A stretch of DNA of 64,000 nucleotides from contig NC_092087.1 in NCBI RefSeq assembly GCF_045679555.1, forward strand, positions 81,214,901 to 81,278,900, read 5' to 3'. The number at the start of each line of letters is the position of its first letter. The first letter of the stretch is position 1. The position numbers and the translations under genes are program-made. Of the stretch, positions 50,873 through 62,202 are shown in pieces. This DNA comes from Salvelinus alpinus (taxonomy: Eukaryota > Chordata > Actinopteri > Salmoniformes > Salmonidae). Below the pieces are notes generated by a model. It searched no databases. It worked only from the letters and a program-made list of their open reading frames with translations, and was not told the DNA's origin.

Positions 50873-53206
50873 TCAACACTCTATACCAGTGGAAGTTTTG
50901 TCCAGACCATTGCATTCCTTTGGCTTTGGCAAATACTCCTGTATCAGCATGGAAGAGTTCCTGAGCATCTCTTGCAAGTGCTTTACAGTCTTGGTGTAGC
51001 TGCCATTTTGTACCCCAAGAGGGCGGAAGAGGTTTACAGGCTCTGCATCACTAAATACAGCAGGGAGTCCAATCTCACTGGGAACCAGAGGTTTTCCAAT
51101 AAAGCTGTGAAGCAACTTCCTGCCCTGAAGGCTATTTTCTAGGAAGCTCAACGCATCACGTAATCTGCTACCCAAGTGTTCAGGGTACCAGTCAGAAGGC
51201 TCTTTACTCAAAATCAAGTGAATTAACACTGTTTTGAAGTGTTGATCTGTAAGGATACTTCTGCCTGTGAGGCCCGTTTGCTTTTTGTGAAGGAACGCTA
51301 CAATTCCAAGGCAGTGAATGTGGCAGGAGTTTTCAGGCAGGTGATTGGTCAGATACTTCAGGAAGTGGTCCTCGTAAGTGGTCAATGAGAGGCTCCAGTA
51401 TGTGTCCAAGGAGTTGTTCCTAGGTGGGGTGGAAGGAGAAATGGTGAAATAAGCTTCAGTGTCTTTGAGTTTAACCACGGGAGCCATATCGAAGGTTATC
51501 ACTTTCCCTGATCTAAATCGAACCATCAGAGCTCCTGGGGTGTCCATATTGCGAAATGTCAGCTCAAATTCGTATTTGTGGCATATCTGTCCCCAAGCTT
51601 TTCTAATCGTGGTCTGGAACCATTTGGTAACCTGGGTTTTGGCCAGGTAAGGGGTGTGTTTTGAGCAAAGAGCACTATCCAATACATCAGTGACTTTCAC
51701 CACTTTGACTTTCTCATTGTCACAACACAGCAGGCATAGCATATCATCATCTCCTATGGCAGCTGTGCGACATGGGCAGCCATTTTGGTTCACACCACCA
51801 TCCACCATTTTGACTCTACCACAGCCCTCCATTTCAGGTGGCATATCATCAATAGCCTGGTTACACCAGAGTTGAAACTGGAAACTGTATGGCTCTAACG
51901 GGGAAATGGGGACTATGATGTCACACACAAGGGAACTGATCCTGCCCTCCACCACAAAGTCTTCAATCACCATGCCAACCTCCACATCACACATGCTCCT
52001 CATGGCTTCTAATAGGTCATTAGCAAAACCCTCCACAAACTCAGTCACCCTCCAGCTCTCATTGGGTGAGACTTTGACACATTTGTCGTAAAAACGGTTG
52101 AGTGTATCACAGTCCGGTAGCGGAACTTCAGCCGAGAGGTTTTTCACGACAGAGATGTCTTCCATATCCTCCTGAAGGATCTCTCCTGGATGGAGCTTCT
52201 TCTGTGAACGTCTTCTGAAGAATTTAATGGAGAAATGAACAAAAGAGATGAGGGAGTATGCGTTCCATAGGTACCAGGTGTAGTCGCTCTCCGAGTCTAT
52301 GATATTAGTGACATGCTCCTGCTGCTGGTCATCCTTTGATGATTCACTGAGAATCGGTGTCTCTTCCTGGTTTGTGTTATATTGTTCTGTGAGATGTTGC
52401 TGGTCGTCTGACTTTCTGAGGTTAGGTGGTACTTTTACTTCCTGATGTGTGTTAGACGGCTGGTCTGTGAGATGCTCTTGCTGGTTCCCCTCTGATGATG
52501 TTCTGAAGATGGGTGACACCTCCTGTTCTGCTTCCTGGTCTGTTTTAGAATGCTGTTGGTCGACCTGAGACTCTTCCTGACGCTCTGGTGATGTCTGTTG
52601 GTCACTATGGCAACTACCAGTCTGGACCTCTTGTGGCCACTGTTGATGGACATTCGCCATGTCCTTGTCCAAGTGGTACAGTTTCTTGTCATTGTGAGAT
52701 GCCTCTGTGTCTGAAGCAGGCTGCTCTTGGTCGTTTCCTTGTGAAAGGGTTAATGATAGGCTGAGGTCAATGGTAGACTGTTCCTTGTCCTCTGGTGAGA
52801 GGTTTTGCTCTGTCTTAGGTACATCTTGGTGTACTTGTGAAAGCTTATGGTCAATGTGAGATCCCTCCTCTTTCTCTTCATCTTTCTCCTCTTTGTTCTC
52901 TCGAGAATGTGTCTGTTCGATAAGAGTCTCCTCCAAGCCCTTTTGATAATGGTTCTGGTCGATTTGATAGACCTGTTGTACTTCAAGTTGTAAGGGTTTT
53001 TGGTCGATGGGCCCTTCCTCTTGGGTTACCAGTGGTGCCACTTCCTGTTCCAGCTTTGCCCTCTCCCTCTGCAGCCAATCTTCACGCTCCTGCATGCCCA
53101 TTATGTGACCATCCTGCTCCTGAACCTGTCCTGTTCTGTCCTCTCTGGGGATGGGATACAGTAGACTAACTGCCAGCACAAACACCCGGAGAAAGGTATC
53201 TTGCAT
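50873..53206 (-). CDS. itprip: Inositol 1,4,5-trisphosphate receptor-interacting protein
   Basis: A single coding exon of 777 residues starting MQDTFLRVFVLAVSLLYPIP (signal or anchor). The ATG at 53206 is preferred because TTCTACTCCACAG just upstream is a good acceptor, so the further open frame is intron. The C-terminal half matches human ITPRIP throughout: LNRFYDKCV, FVEGFANDLLEAMRSMC, LVCDIIVPISPLEPYSFQ, DMLCLLCC, VTKWFQTTIRKAWG, KYEFELTFRNMDTPGAL, MAPVVKLKDTEAYF, LTGRSILTDQHFKTVLIHL and EPVNLFRPLGVQNGSYTK. This is a Mab-21-like nucleotidyltransferase fold. The human protein (547 residues) dampens IP3-receptor calcium release. The extra length is a hydrophilic Q/E/D/S-rich region (about residues 60-330) followed by a membrane-like stretch (YTWYLWNAYSLISFVHFSI). 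Confidence 0.95.
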   Translation of the reverse strand: MQDTFLRVFVLAVSLLYPIPREDRTGQVQEQDGHIMGMQEREDWLQRERAKLEQEVAPLVTQEEGPIDQKPLQLEVQQVYQIDQNHYQKGLEETLIEQTHSRENKEEKDEEKEEGSHIDHKLSQVHQDVPKTEQNLSPEDKEQSTIDLSLSLTLSQGNDQEQPASDTEASHNDKKLYHLDKDMANVHQQWPQEVQTGSCHSDQQTSPERQEESQVDQQHSKTDQEAEQEVSPIFRTSSEGNQQEHLTDQPSNTHQEVKVPPNLRKSDDQQHLTEQYNTNQEETPILSESSKDDQQQEHVTNIIDSESDYTWYLWNAYSLISFVHFSIKFFRRRSQKKLHPGEILQEDMEDISVVKNLSAEVPLPDCDTLNRFYDKCVKVSPNESWRVTEFVEGFANDLLEAMRSMCDVEVGMVIEDFVVEGRISSLVCDIIVPISPLEPYSFQFQLWCNQAIDDMPPEMEGCGRVKMVDGGVNQNGCPCRTAAIGDDDMLCLLCCDNEKVKVVKVTDVLDSALCSKHTPYLAKTQVTKWFQTTIRKAWGQICHKYEFELTFRNMDTPGALMVRFRSGKVITFDMAPVVKLKDTEAYFTISPSTPPRNNSLDTYWSLSLTTYEDHFLKYLTNHLPENSCHIHCLGIVAFLHKKQTGLTGRSILTDQHFKTVLIHLILSKEPSDWYPEHLGSRLRDALSFLENSLQGRKLLHSFIGKPLVPSEIGLPAVFSDAEPVNLFRPLGVQNGSYTKTVKHLQEMLRNSSMLIQEYLPKPKECNGLDKTSTGIEC

Positions 53207-54139
53207 CCTTAACGTTGTCTCTGTGGAGTAGAATAAGTACACATGAAATAATAGAATCAGTTTATATTCTATGATATCCATGTTGATATATATCTATTTT
53301 CCCATCCTTCTTATTCAAAATGCACGTGAAGTCCAATATGAGATTTTAACGTACAGTATGATAAATTATACCAAACCTTCGATGGGTGCATCAGTGTGCA
53401 CAATGAAATCAAAGGTGCAGGTAGTTTCTGTGAAATTCCGATTTAGCAGAAATCCATAACGATCTATCCTATCAGTTGAAAAACGACAATGCTAAGCATA
53501 AAGAACAGTGAGTGGATGAGAGACCGAGATGGGGACTTCCTTGTTGGCTCGAAAGCATCTAACTTTTGATAAATTCATTCAGTATGCACACAAAACAGCA
53601 TTATTTCTCAATCAAAATAAAAGTTGCAATAATAACACTTACCTGACTGGAGTAAGTAGTCTGGTTGTACATTTAGTTGTACTCGGCAATGGTCGTTATG
53701 GATGTACCGTAGAGGAGGAAACGAAAAAGAGATCCTTGCACAGCAACACTGCTGTCTCTTCCTATTTTAGATGCAGCTGTAGGTTGACTTATTTCCTGAG
53801 TGAGTACCCTGCCCATGTGCTGTGGCTTTGCGACACTTTCCTCTGCAATACACAGAGCAAACCGGATAGCGCACACTTCCTCTACTGTTCAGATAAGAAT
53901 CAGGGTCGTTAGACACAACACAGCAGGGCCAAATATAGAGGTACTGTACATACAGTCGCTTGTGAAAGGATTCACATTTTGCAATCTACACAACCTACTC
54001 CACATTTTCAAAGTGAATTACAGAACATTTTCCAAATAATTATATATATTTTTTAAAAACACCCCAAGCACTTTTGGCAGCCATTACAGCTGTGAATTGT
54101 TTTGAATAAGATTCTACCAACTTTAAACAACTCCTAGGG
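53207..54139. other. itprip 5' region
   Basis: 53229 upward is the likely intron and noncoding first exon of itprip (TTCTACTCCACAG acceptor on the minus strand at about 53229). The first exon and promoter are probably near 53640-53900 but no donor or TATA box can be fixed. TTTTTAAAAACACC and simple AT-rich sequence follow. Confidence 0.45.
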
Positions 54140-54282
54140 CAGCGTTTCCCAAACTAGGGGTGCACGTTTGGGTTTTTGCCCTAGTGCTACACAGCTGCTT
54201 CAAATAATCAAAGCTTGATGATAAGTTGATTATTTGAATCAGCTGTGTAATGCTAAGACAAAATCCAAAACGCTCATCCAGA
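54140..54282. mobile_element. Short hAT-like non-autonomous element
   Basis: CAGCGTTTCCCAAACTAGGGG is the start of a teleost-wide short hAT-derived repeat. Inside, TTCAAATAATCAAAGCTTGAT and AAGTTGATTATTTGAATCAGC form an inverted pair. The right end is lost at the LINE border near 54283. Confidence 0.6.
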
Positions 54283-56674
54283 GGTGGCGCGCCTAGTGGT
54301 CGGGGACTTTAATGCAGGGAAACTTAAATCCGTTTTACCTCATTTCTATCAACATGTTAAATGTGCAACCAGAGGGAAAAGAACTCTAGACCACCTTTAC
54401 TCCACACACAGAAACACGTACAAAGCACTCTCTCGCCCCCCATTTGTCAAATCTGACCATAATTCTAAATTAAAGCAGGAAGCACCAGTGACTCGGTCAA
54501 TAAAAAAGTGGTCAGATGAAGCAGATGCTAAGCTAAAGGACTGTTTTGCTAGCACAGACTGGAATATGTTCCAAGATTCTTCCGATTGCAATGAGGAGTA
54601 CACCACATCAGTCACCGGCTTCATCAATAAGTGCATCGATGACGTCATCCCCACATCCCCACAGTACGTACATACCCCAACCAGAAGCGATGGATTACAG
54701 GCAACAGCCACACTGAGCTAAAGGGTAGAGCTGCCGCTTTCAAGGAGCGGGACTCTAACCTGGAAGTTTATAAGAAATCCCGCTATGTCCTCCGACGAAC
54801 CATCAAACAGGCAAAGCGTTAATACAGGACTAAGATTGAATCATACTCCACTGGCTCTGACGCTCATCAGATGTGGCAGGGCTTACAAACTATCACAGGC
54901 ACTTCAAGGCAAGTAACACTGAAACAGGCATGAGAGCACCAGCTATTCCGAACAACTGTGTGATCACACTCTCCGCAGCCGATGTGAGTAAGACCTTTAA
55001 ACAGGGCAACATTCACAAAGCCGCAGAACTAGACGGATTATCAGGACGTGTTCTCCAAGCATACGCTGACCAACTGGCAAGTGTCTTCACTGACATGTTC
55101 AACCTCTCCCTGTTTGAGTCTGTAATACCAACATGTTTCAAGCAGACCACCATCGTCCCTGTGCCCAAGAACACTAAGGTAACCTTCCTAAATGACTACC
55201 GACCCATAGCACTCATATCTGTAGCAATGAAGTACTTTGAAAGGCTGTTCCTGGCTCACATCAACACCATTATCCCAGAAACCTTAGACCCACTCCAATT
55301 TGCATACCGCCCCGACAGATCCACAGATGATGCAAATATCTATTGCACGCCACACTGCCCTTTCACACATGGACCAAAGAAACACCTATGTGAGAATGCT
55401 ACTCATTGACTACAGCTCAGTGTTCAAAACCCTAGTACCCTCATAGCTCATCACTAAGCTAAGGGCACTGGGACTAAACACATCCCTTTGCAACTGGATC
55501 CTGGACTTCCTGATGGGCCGCCCCCAGGTGGTAAGGGTAGGTAACAATACATCCGCCACGCTGATCCTTAACACTGGGGCCCCACAGGGGTGCGTGCTCA
55601 TTTCCCCTCCTGTACCCCTGTTCACTCATGACTGCACGGCCAGGCACGACTCCAACACCATCATTAAGTTTGCGGATGACACAACAGCGGTAGGTCTGAT
55701 CACCAGCAACGACGAGACAGCATATAGGGAGGAGGTCAGAGACCTGGTCGTGTGGTGCCAGGACAACAACCTCTCCCTCAACGTGATCGAGACTAAGGAG
55801 ATGATTGTGGACTAAAGGAAAAGGAGGACCGAGCACGCCCCCATTCTCATCGACGGGGCTGTGTGAAGCAGGTTGAGAGCTTCAAGTTCCTTGGTGTCCA
55901 CATCACCAACAAACGAACATGGTTCAAGCACACCAAGACAGTCGTGAAGAGTGCACGACAACCTATTCCCCCTCAGGAGACTGAAAAGATTTGGCATGGG
56001 TCCTCAGATCCTCAAAAGGTTCTACAGCTGCACCATCGAGCTCATCCTGACTGGTGGCATCACTGCCTGGTATGGCAACTGCTCGGCCTCCGATTGCAAG
56101 GCACTACAGAGGGTAGTGCGTACGGCCCAGTACATCACTGGGGCCAAGCTTCCTGCCATCCAGGACCTCTATACCAGGCGGTGTCAGAGGAAGGCGCTAA
56201 AAATAGCCAGACACCAGCCACCCTAGTCATAGACTGTTCTCTCTGCTACCGCACGGCAAGTGGTACCGGAGCGCCAAATACAGGTCTAAGAGGCTTATAA
56301 ACAGCTTCTACCCCCAAGCCATAAGACTCTTGAACATCTAATCAAATGGCTACCCAAACTACTTGCATTGCCTCCCCCCCTCTTTTACACTGCTGCTACT
56401 TTCTGTTATTATTTATGCATAAGTCACTTTAACCCACTTGTGTATATATTACCTCAATTACATCGACACCGGTGACTGTACCGGTACCCCCTGTATATAG
56501 CCTCGCTATTGTTATTTTACTGCTGCTCTTTAATTATGTGTTACTTTATTTCTTATTTATTTAGGTATTTTTCTTAACTGCATTGTTGGTTAAGGGCTTG
56601 TAAGTATGCATTTCACTGTAAGGTCTACACCTGTTGTATTCGGCGGCATGAGACAAATCAAATTTGATTTAATT
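54283..56674 (+). mobile_element. L2-like LINE, 5' truncated, broken
   Basis: Starts within the endonuclease domain (LVVGDFNAGKL, RTLDHLYST at 54284-54420). The reverse transcriptase follows in pieces at 54873-55409 (LSGRVLQAYADQLASVFTDM, IVPVPKNTK, LNDYRPIALISVAMKYFERL), 55513-55815 ([20 protein letters not shown] with the catalytic FADD) and 55863-56300 (FKFLGVHITNKRTWF). The 3' UTR ends AAATTTGATTTAATTT. Several stops and frameshifts, for instance around 54721, 55409 and 55815. The same family as 62778-63699. It lies between itprip and calhm1. Confidence 0.93.
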
Positions 56675-57956
56675 TCAGTGGTTGACTGTTTCTTTAAATA
56701 GGGTCTCTTTTTTAAGGTATGGCCACAAGGGGAAAGGTGCAGGTAAGGGGAAATTGCCTTGTGGCTTTTTAGTGTCTGACTGACTCAGTTTTTAGACAAT
56801 ATATTTAAAGTATCATGATTTGAAATTGAATTAAAGTTTAGGTAGTGATTCCCTTGACCCTGCACCAAAACCATTTTTTGTTTGTATATTTCACTGTGTT
56901 ATCCTGTGTACTCTTTGACCAGGCTTAAAAGATAGTCTGAGGTTTTGACTAATGGTGAAGGAGAAAATAATACAACCTGTTGACTGTATTTATCCACTCA
57001 ACCCAAACTTTAAGAACCTGCATGTGTGTTAGGCGTAGCTCCCCGTGTGTTTGTTTAAACCTGGAGTGGTGTAGGTTCGGCTAAACTTAATTCTCTACTG
57101 CCTCACAGACCTTTTCCTTTATATGTACTTTTGACCTTGAGCTTCATGTACATGAGGAAGCAGAGACAACTATAGACGTATCTCAAGTAGGATACGATAG
57201 GAACAGGAGCTCAAGCAGTAGAAAATGTGAGGTGCCGGTACTCAGCTCCAGTGAGCTCCTGCCCAAGTCAGGCACTGCAGATAATACAGGTATGATGATG
57301 GGAATTCGCATGACGATACTGGCAGTCAGTAGATTTGTTCTTCGCATGTGTTATCACTAGGCGCTCTTGCTCGGGCACAGATCGATGTCCGTGCGATGAG
57401 CATGCGAGCAAACCTTCTAGCTGTGGGGAAACCAGACAACTGGCTAACGTCAACATGACACGCCCACTAACCAATGAGCGGCTATCATGTATACAGAATG
57501 TGCACAGTAGAACACGTGGCTGTACCACCTGCACTACAGTATTCTAAAACCGAATGTTCTTCCTGCCTTATCGTCACAGTAGCTATTCTGAGTGAGACAC
57601 AATGGTAGTAGAATGTTATTGTTACCATGTTTATCTCTTTAGTTAGTCAATGGATGACTCAAATCGATTTGGACTTTAGATTTTATTCATTCAAAAGCAC
57701 ACATTCTTGCTTAATTTCTGAAAATCCTTCAATCTGTTCCTTTCTTCCATGTTTTTTATTTGATTTTCTCTGAAATTGTTGATCAACCATCATTTAAATA
57801 GCCAGGGAGAAGACAGTTTTCTTCCAAAGTTCTCAAGTCTGCCACATCCTTCTGTGGCTATCAGAGTAAATCCAGAGTAAACTGAACTTCGTTTGAGTAA
57901 ATTCCTTTGCCGTCTGTAGGAAGATTCTACTACTGATATACATCTAAAGCTACTGG
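56675..57956. other. Intergenic, nothing recognised
   Basis: AT-rich sequence after the LINE. 57330-57500 is less AT-rich with several CG pairs (GGGCACAGATCGATGTCC) but no exon or known element could be supported. Confidence 0.5.
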
Positions 57957-58505
57957 CAGTGGTGGAAAAAGTACTCAATTGTCATACTTGAGTAGAAGTA
58001 AAGATACTTTAATAGAAAATTACTCAGGTAAAAGGGAGTCATCCAGTAAAATACTACTTGAGTAAAAGTTAAAGTATTTGGTTTTAAAAGTATCAAAAGT
58101 AAATGTACTTTATCAAAAATAAAAGTATAAACCATTTCAAATGTCTAATATTAAGTAAACCAGACAGCACAATTTTTATTGTATTTTTTATTGCCGGATA
58201 TCCTGGGGGACGCTCAGACATAATTTACAAATGGAGCATTTGTGTTTAGAGAGTCAGATCAAAGGCAGTATGGATGACCAGGGATGTTCTCTTGATAAGT
58301 GTGCGAAATGGACCGTTTTCCTGTCAAAACGTAATGAGTACTTTTGGGTGTCAGGGAAAATGTATGGTGTAAAAAGTACATTATTTTCTTTAGGAATGTA
58401 GTAAAGTAAAAATGTTCAAAAATATAAATAGTATAGTACAGATACCCAAAACAACTACTTAAGTAGTACTTTCAAGTATTTTTACTGAAGTACTTTACAC
58501 TACTG
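57957..58505. mobile_element. Non-autonomous hAT-type element
   Basis: Left end CAGTGGTGGAAAAAGTACTC, right end AAGTACTTTACACTACTG, inverted and imperfect. The inner sequence is rich in AAGTA/TACTT motifs (ACTTGAGTAAAAGTTAAAG). I recognise it as a teleost hAT-derived short element. 549 bp, no ORF. The 8-bp duplication is no longer clear. Confidence 0.85.
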
Positions 58506-60354
58506 GATAGCAGGACAACACCAGATAATAGTAATATATCATGATGTGATGCCATGAGTAGAATAATAGAATATTCCATGTTTTTGATCATACCCTCACA
58601 TTAACAATGCTGTTCAAACAAAAGCTAACAATGTATGGAAAATGACTTGTGTCCCACAATAGGGGACTAAACACAAGCTTTTATATGGTCCTGTGGGGTA
58701 TGAACTGGTATTAGCTAGCTTTAACTGGTTTGTCCGGCTGTGCCTCATTCTCCTAGGTGCAGTTGGATGCCACATAAAGCCCATTACTATTGTATAGGTA
58801 AGACTCAACACAGGAAGGGAGGCCAAAGGATGCCCAAACCTTATGTAATATGGTAAAAGTCACGTGTGACTAAGGATATAAAAGATGACAGCAGTATACT
58901 GTATGTGTACTGGTATAATTAATTATAAAGTAATGGATTTGGTCTATAAATAATATTGTTAAATACAGAGATGCCAGTCACATCACTGTGATTCCCAAGT
59001 GGAAACAGTGATTCATTAATCTGTGAACAAATATTTCAGAGAGAATAACCCAGATCATTTGAATGGGCTGAAACTATTTTTGCATCTCAGCTGTGGGAAT
59101 TTCAGCTGTGTCACTCTGGTTAGAGACAGAAAACCACCTCATCCTGTGCAGACAACTGCAAATAGACGTATCAAACCTCTTCTTTATATGAATATAGGCA
59201 TATAAAGGTAGACCAGAAAAATGCATTTCACAGACCGACATATAGTAGAATAAAAATACAATAAATATTAGTTGCTCTAGTTTGAGGTGGTTCTCACCTC
59301 TTCTTGAAAGTCATGAGTCATTAGTGTCTTATGGCAGACTCACGTCTGCAAAGCAGTAGCCGTAGCCCAAGTGTTTTCTAGGGCCTGTAACATGTTTGCT
59401 CTTGGGACAATGGCGAGGGGGAGATGGGAAACCTGTTACATCAGTACTACAGAGAAAGGAGTGCAGGTGCCTTCACAGGGAGGGGCCTAGCTGATGACAG
59501 ATGACGTGACCTTGCCTTTGCTTTCTACCATTCTACATCCCCACAGACTGTTCTTGAAGGGTTGAGTGAGCATCAGAATCAACAATATTCCAAAAGTACC
59601 TGGAGAACTATTTGCCATACATTTTCAGCCTTATCATCATTTGAGCTCAATGAACTTGAACTTGATTTAATCAAAGACTGCATACTAGAAAGAGGAGAGT
59701 TGGTATACCAAGAGGTTTGGCAAAGCTGGAGTGTATCAAGAGAAGTTGAAGAAATATTTGTGATCGTCCATTTGTTGACTTATCAACATTTTAGATTATT
59801 TCATCACCTGTATACTTGGAAGAGGAGAAAGGCCTATTGTGACGTGAGTAGCCCTTTTTATCAGTTACTTAGATTATCGATTTCTCACTGTCTATTTTGT
59901 TAAGTCTTTTTCAGTCTTTTTCAATAATTTATTGCTTGCTGGAAAGAAACTGAACATTGATTTACCGGTCAATAAAAATAAGTCCTTCTTGAATGATTTG
60001 TGAGCTCTTCAGACACTCAAACCATTGATGTTTCATTATAAAGCAGTGGGAGATTGATTAAATTGTTTGTCAGTACTGCTTGTAAACAACATCTTCGTCT
60101 ACATTTTATGAGTTGCAAATGTACACAGACACGGGGCTACACGATTTCTCCAACATCAAATGACTGAGTGCCTTTCACATGTAGGTCCCGTCACATTTTT
60201 TGTTGTTGTTGAATTCTAACATCTGCCTCCGTGTTTCCCCACAGATTTGAATACTTCAGAGGCACCACTATCAAATTGATTTCCAACAACTGGATCCATA
60301 TTTTTCTACAGATCTCAGTACATTTAAAAAGGCACCGCCAGCAGACCAATCAAG
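58506..60354 (+). other. calhm1 upstream region and possible 5' UTR exons
   Basis: No repeat was recognised. GACGTGAGT at 59841-59849 is a possible donor and TTTCCCCACAG ending at 60242 an acceptor, so a noncoding exon ending near 59843 could splice to 60243-60354. The open frame 59562-59903 looks like no known protein and reads through that donor. Confidence 0.4.
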
Positions 60355-61634
60355 ATGGATAAGTTCCGTATGATGTTCCAGTTTCTCCAATCCAACCAGG
60401 AGTCCTTTATGAACGGCATCTGTGGTATCATGGCCCTAGCTAGCGCCCAGCTCTACTCAGCCTTCGAGTTTAGCTGCCCTTGTATCCCAGAGTACAACTA
60501 CGCCTATGGGATTGGACTACTGGTTACCCCACCTATATGGTTCTTCCTACTAGGGTTCGTGTTGAATAACAATGTTTCGATGTTAGCTGAGGAGTGGAAA
60601 AGACCGACAGGGAAGAGGGTGAAGGATCCGACGATCCTTCGTTACATGTTCGTTTCGATCACGCAGCGGTCCTTGATCGCGCCCATGGTGTGGATATCTG
60701 TGACTCTTATGGACGGGAAGAGCTTCCTGTGTGCGTTCAGCGTCAACTTGGACATTCATCAGTTTGGAAATTCTACCCTCATTGATGGAATGACGGAAGT
60801 GGAGATTGTTAAATTGTTAGCGAAGATTCCATGCAAGAATATCTTCAATCAGCCCGAGGTGATATCGAGAGAAGCGGCATCGAGATATATCAAGTGTATA
60901 TCCCAGGTAAGTTGTCGTTGGTAGTTTCCATATTCACCTAGTTCACATTTAGGTGCAGACAATCTCTTTCAAAATAACTGTTGTGTTAAATCCATTGTAC
61001 ATCAGTTGTCCAACCTAAGTGTGAACCGGGCCATTGGTTCAAAGTATGTTTGTTGTAGTGGTAAAGCAATGTCTTTGTTTACGTATTATCATGTGTTTCT
61101 CTGTAGGCGTTTGGCTGGGTATTCCTGCTGCTGATGACCTTAGCAGCCTTCATGATACGAGCCATCCGACCTTGCTTCACCCAAGCTGCCTTCCTCAAGA
61201 CCAAATACTGGTCTCACTACGTCGACATCGAACGCAAGCTCTTCGACGAGACGTGCAAGGAGCACGCCAAGACCTTCGCCAAGGTCTGCATCCAGCAGTA
61301 CTTCGAGAGCATCAGCGGCGACATGCGCAGCTTCCACAAGCACCGGTCAAGCAAAGATGATAGCGACGACGATGATGATGACAAGAAGAAGAGCGACGAG
61401 GACAAGCTTCTCGGGATCCGCGACCAGGACGATATGAATAAAGTTCTGTGGAATTGGCACACGTGTAAGCCGCCTCTGGCACTGAGGAAGGAACAGCTGG
61501 ATGGAGAATCCCATGAAGGGCTCATACCAAATGGAGATGTCCATGGAGTCAGTGGAGGGCCAAATGGATATGCTAACGGTCACGCTCCCGCTTTGCCCAA
61601 GAGGGAATGGGCGGCATACTACAGCAAAGTTTGA
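60355..61634 (+). CDS. calhm1: Calcium homeostasis modulator 1 channel
   Basis: Two exons, 60355-60906 and 61107-61634 (phase 0, AG/GTAAG and CTGTAG), 359 residues. [39 protein letters not shown] and [14 protein letters not shown] are nearly identical to human CALHM1. Four membrane segments are visible (about 20-38, 48-68, 100-120, 185-205). The extracellular loop has paired cysteines and the glycosylation site [23 protein letters not shown] and [20 protein letters not shown] form the C-terminal helix that assembles the large pore. CALHM1 forms voltage-gated, calcium-blocked channels releasing ATP in taste cells. The C-terminal tail carries an Asp/Lys run ([16 protein letters not shown]) and ends AAYYSKV, like human TYFSKV. 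Confidence 0.97.
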
Positions 61635-62202
61635 ACATTTCAAAAGAGGAAAAAGCACCATTCACTGTAGCATGGATATTAAGCACTGATTGACTATTTA
61701 GACTGACAAGACTGATTGTCCTTTAAGATTTAGACTGTGGTTTAAAGATAGAAGTGAAGTCCTTTTTGTGGTGTGATCATTTATAATAATGAATATTTTG
61801 ATGGAGGGCTTAGTTGGAAATGTTTCCTGGCATCCAACATCAAACCTTCCCACATTGGCACTTTTGTGCTGTAACTGTATTTTTTGTTAGAGTACCCAAA
61901 GGGGGAACCTTACTTGAGTTTTTGTACATAATGTGTCAGATATATCATGATGATGTACAGTCTGTTTGTTGTTATTATTGCTATGTGTAGACTTTTGAAA
62001 AATTCTTTATCGATTAAACCAAACATCAAATGGCTCCTTGTAGAATCTCGATGAAATGTTTCCTTTAGCCTAACGCTACTGTGGTAGCCTAAATTCATGA
62101 CTTTTTTATTCATCCTAGATTACATAAAAAGCATAATTCTGAGATCAACCCCCCCAAAAAATGAGTTTGTAAGATTTTATTTAGTTTTCCGACCAGGAAA
62201 TA
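61635..62202 (+). other. calhm1 3' UTR
   Basis: AT-rich and without a gene. ATTAAA at 62013-62018 is a plausible polyadenylation signal about 380 bp after the stop. A Tc1-like element starts at 62203. Confidence 0.55.

Noticed and set aside
53529-53912. Gene upstream of itprip on the plus strand
   Set aside because: Chance ORF of 127 codons without splice support or similarity, in the region expected to hold the itprip first exon.
54284-56300. Host gene with endonuclease/reverse transcriptase likeness
   Set aside because: FADD, RPIALIS and the L2-type tail identify it as a LINE. The frame is broken several times.
59562-59903. Protein gene upstream of calhm1
   Set aside because: 113 codons with no family likeness, crossing a good donor (GACGTGAGT). 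More likely a 5' UTR exon or chance.
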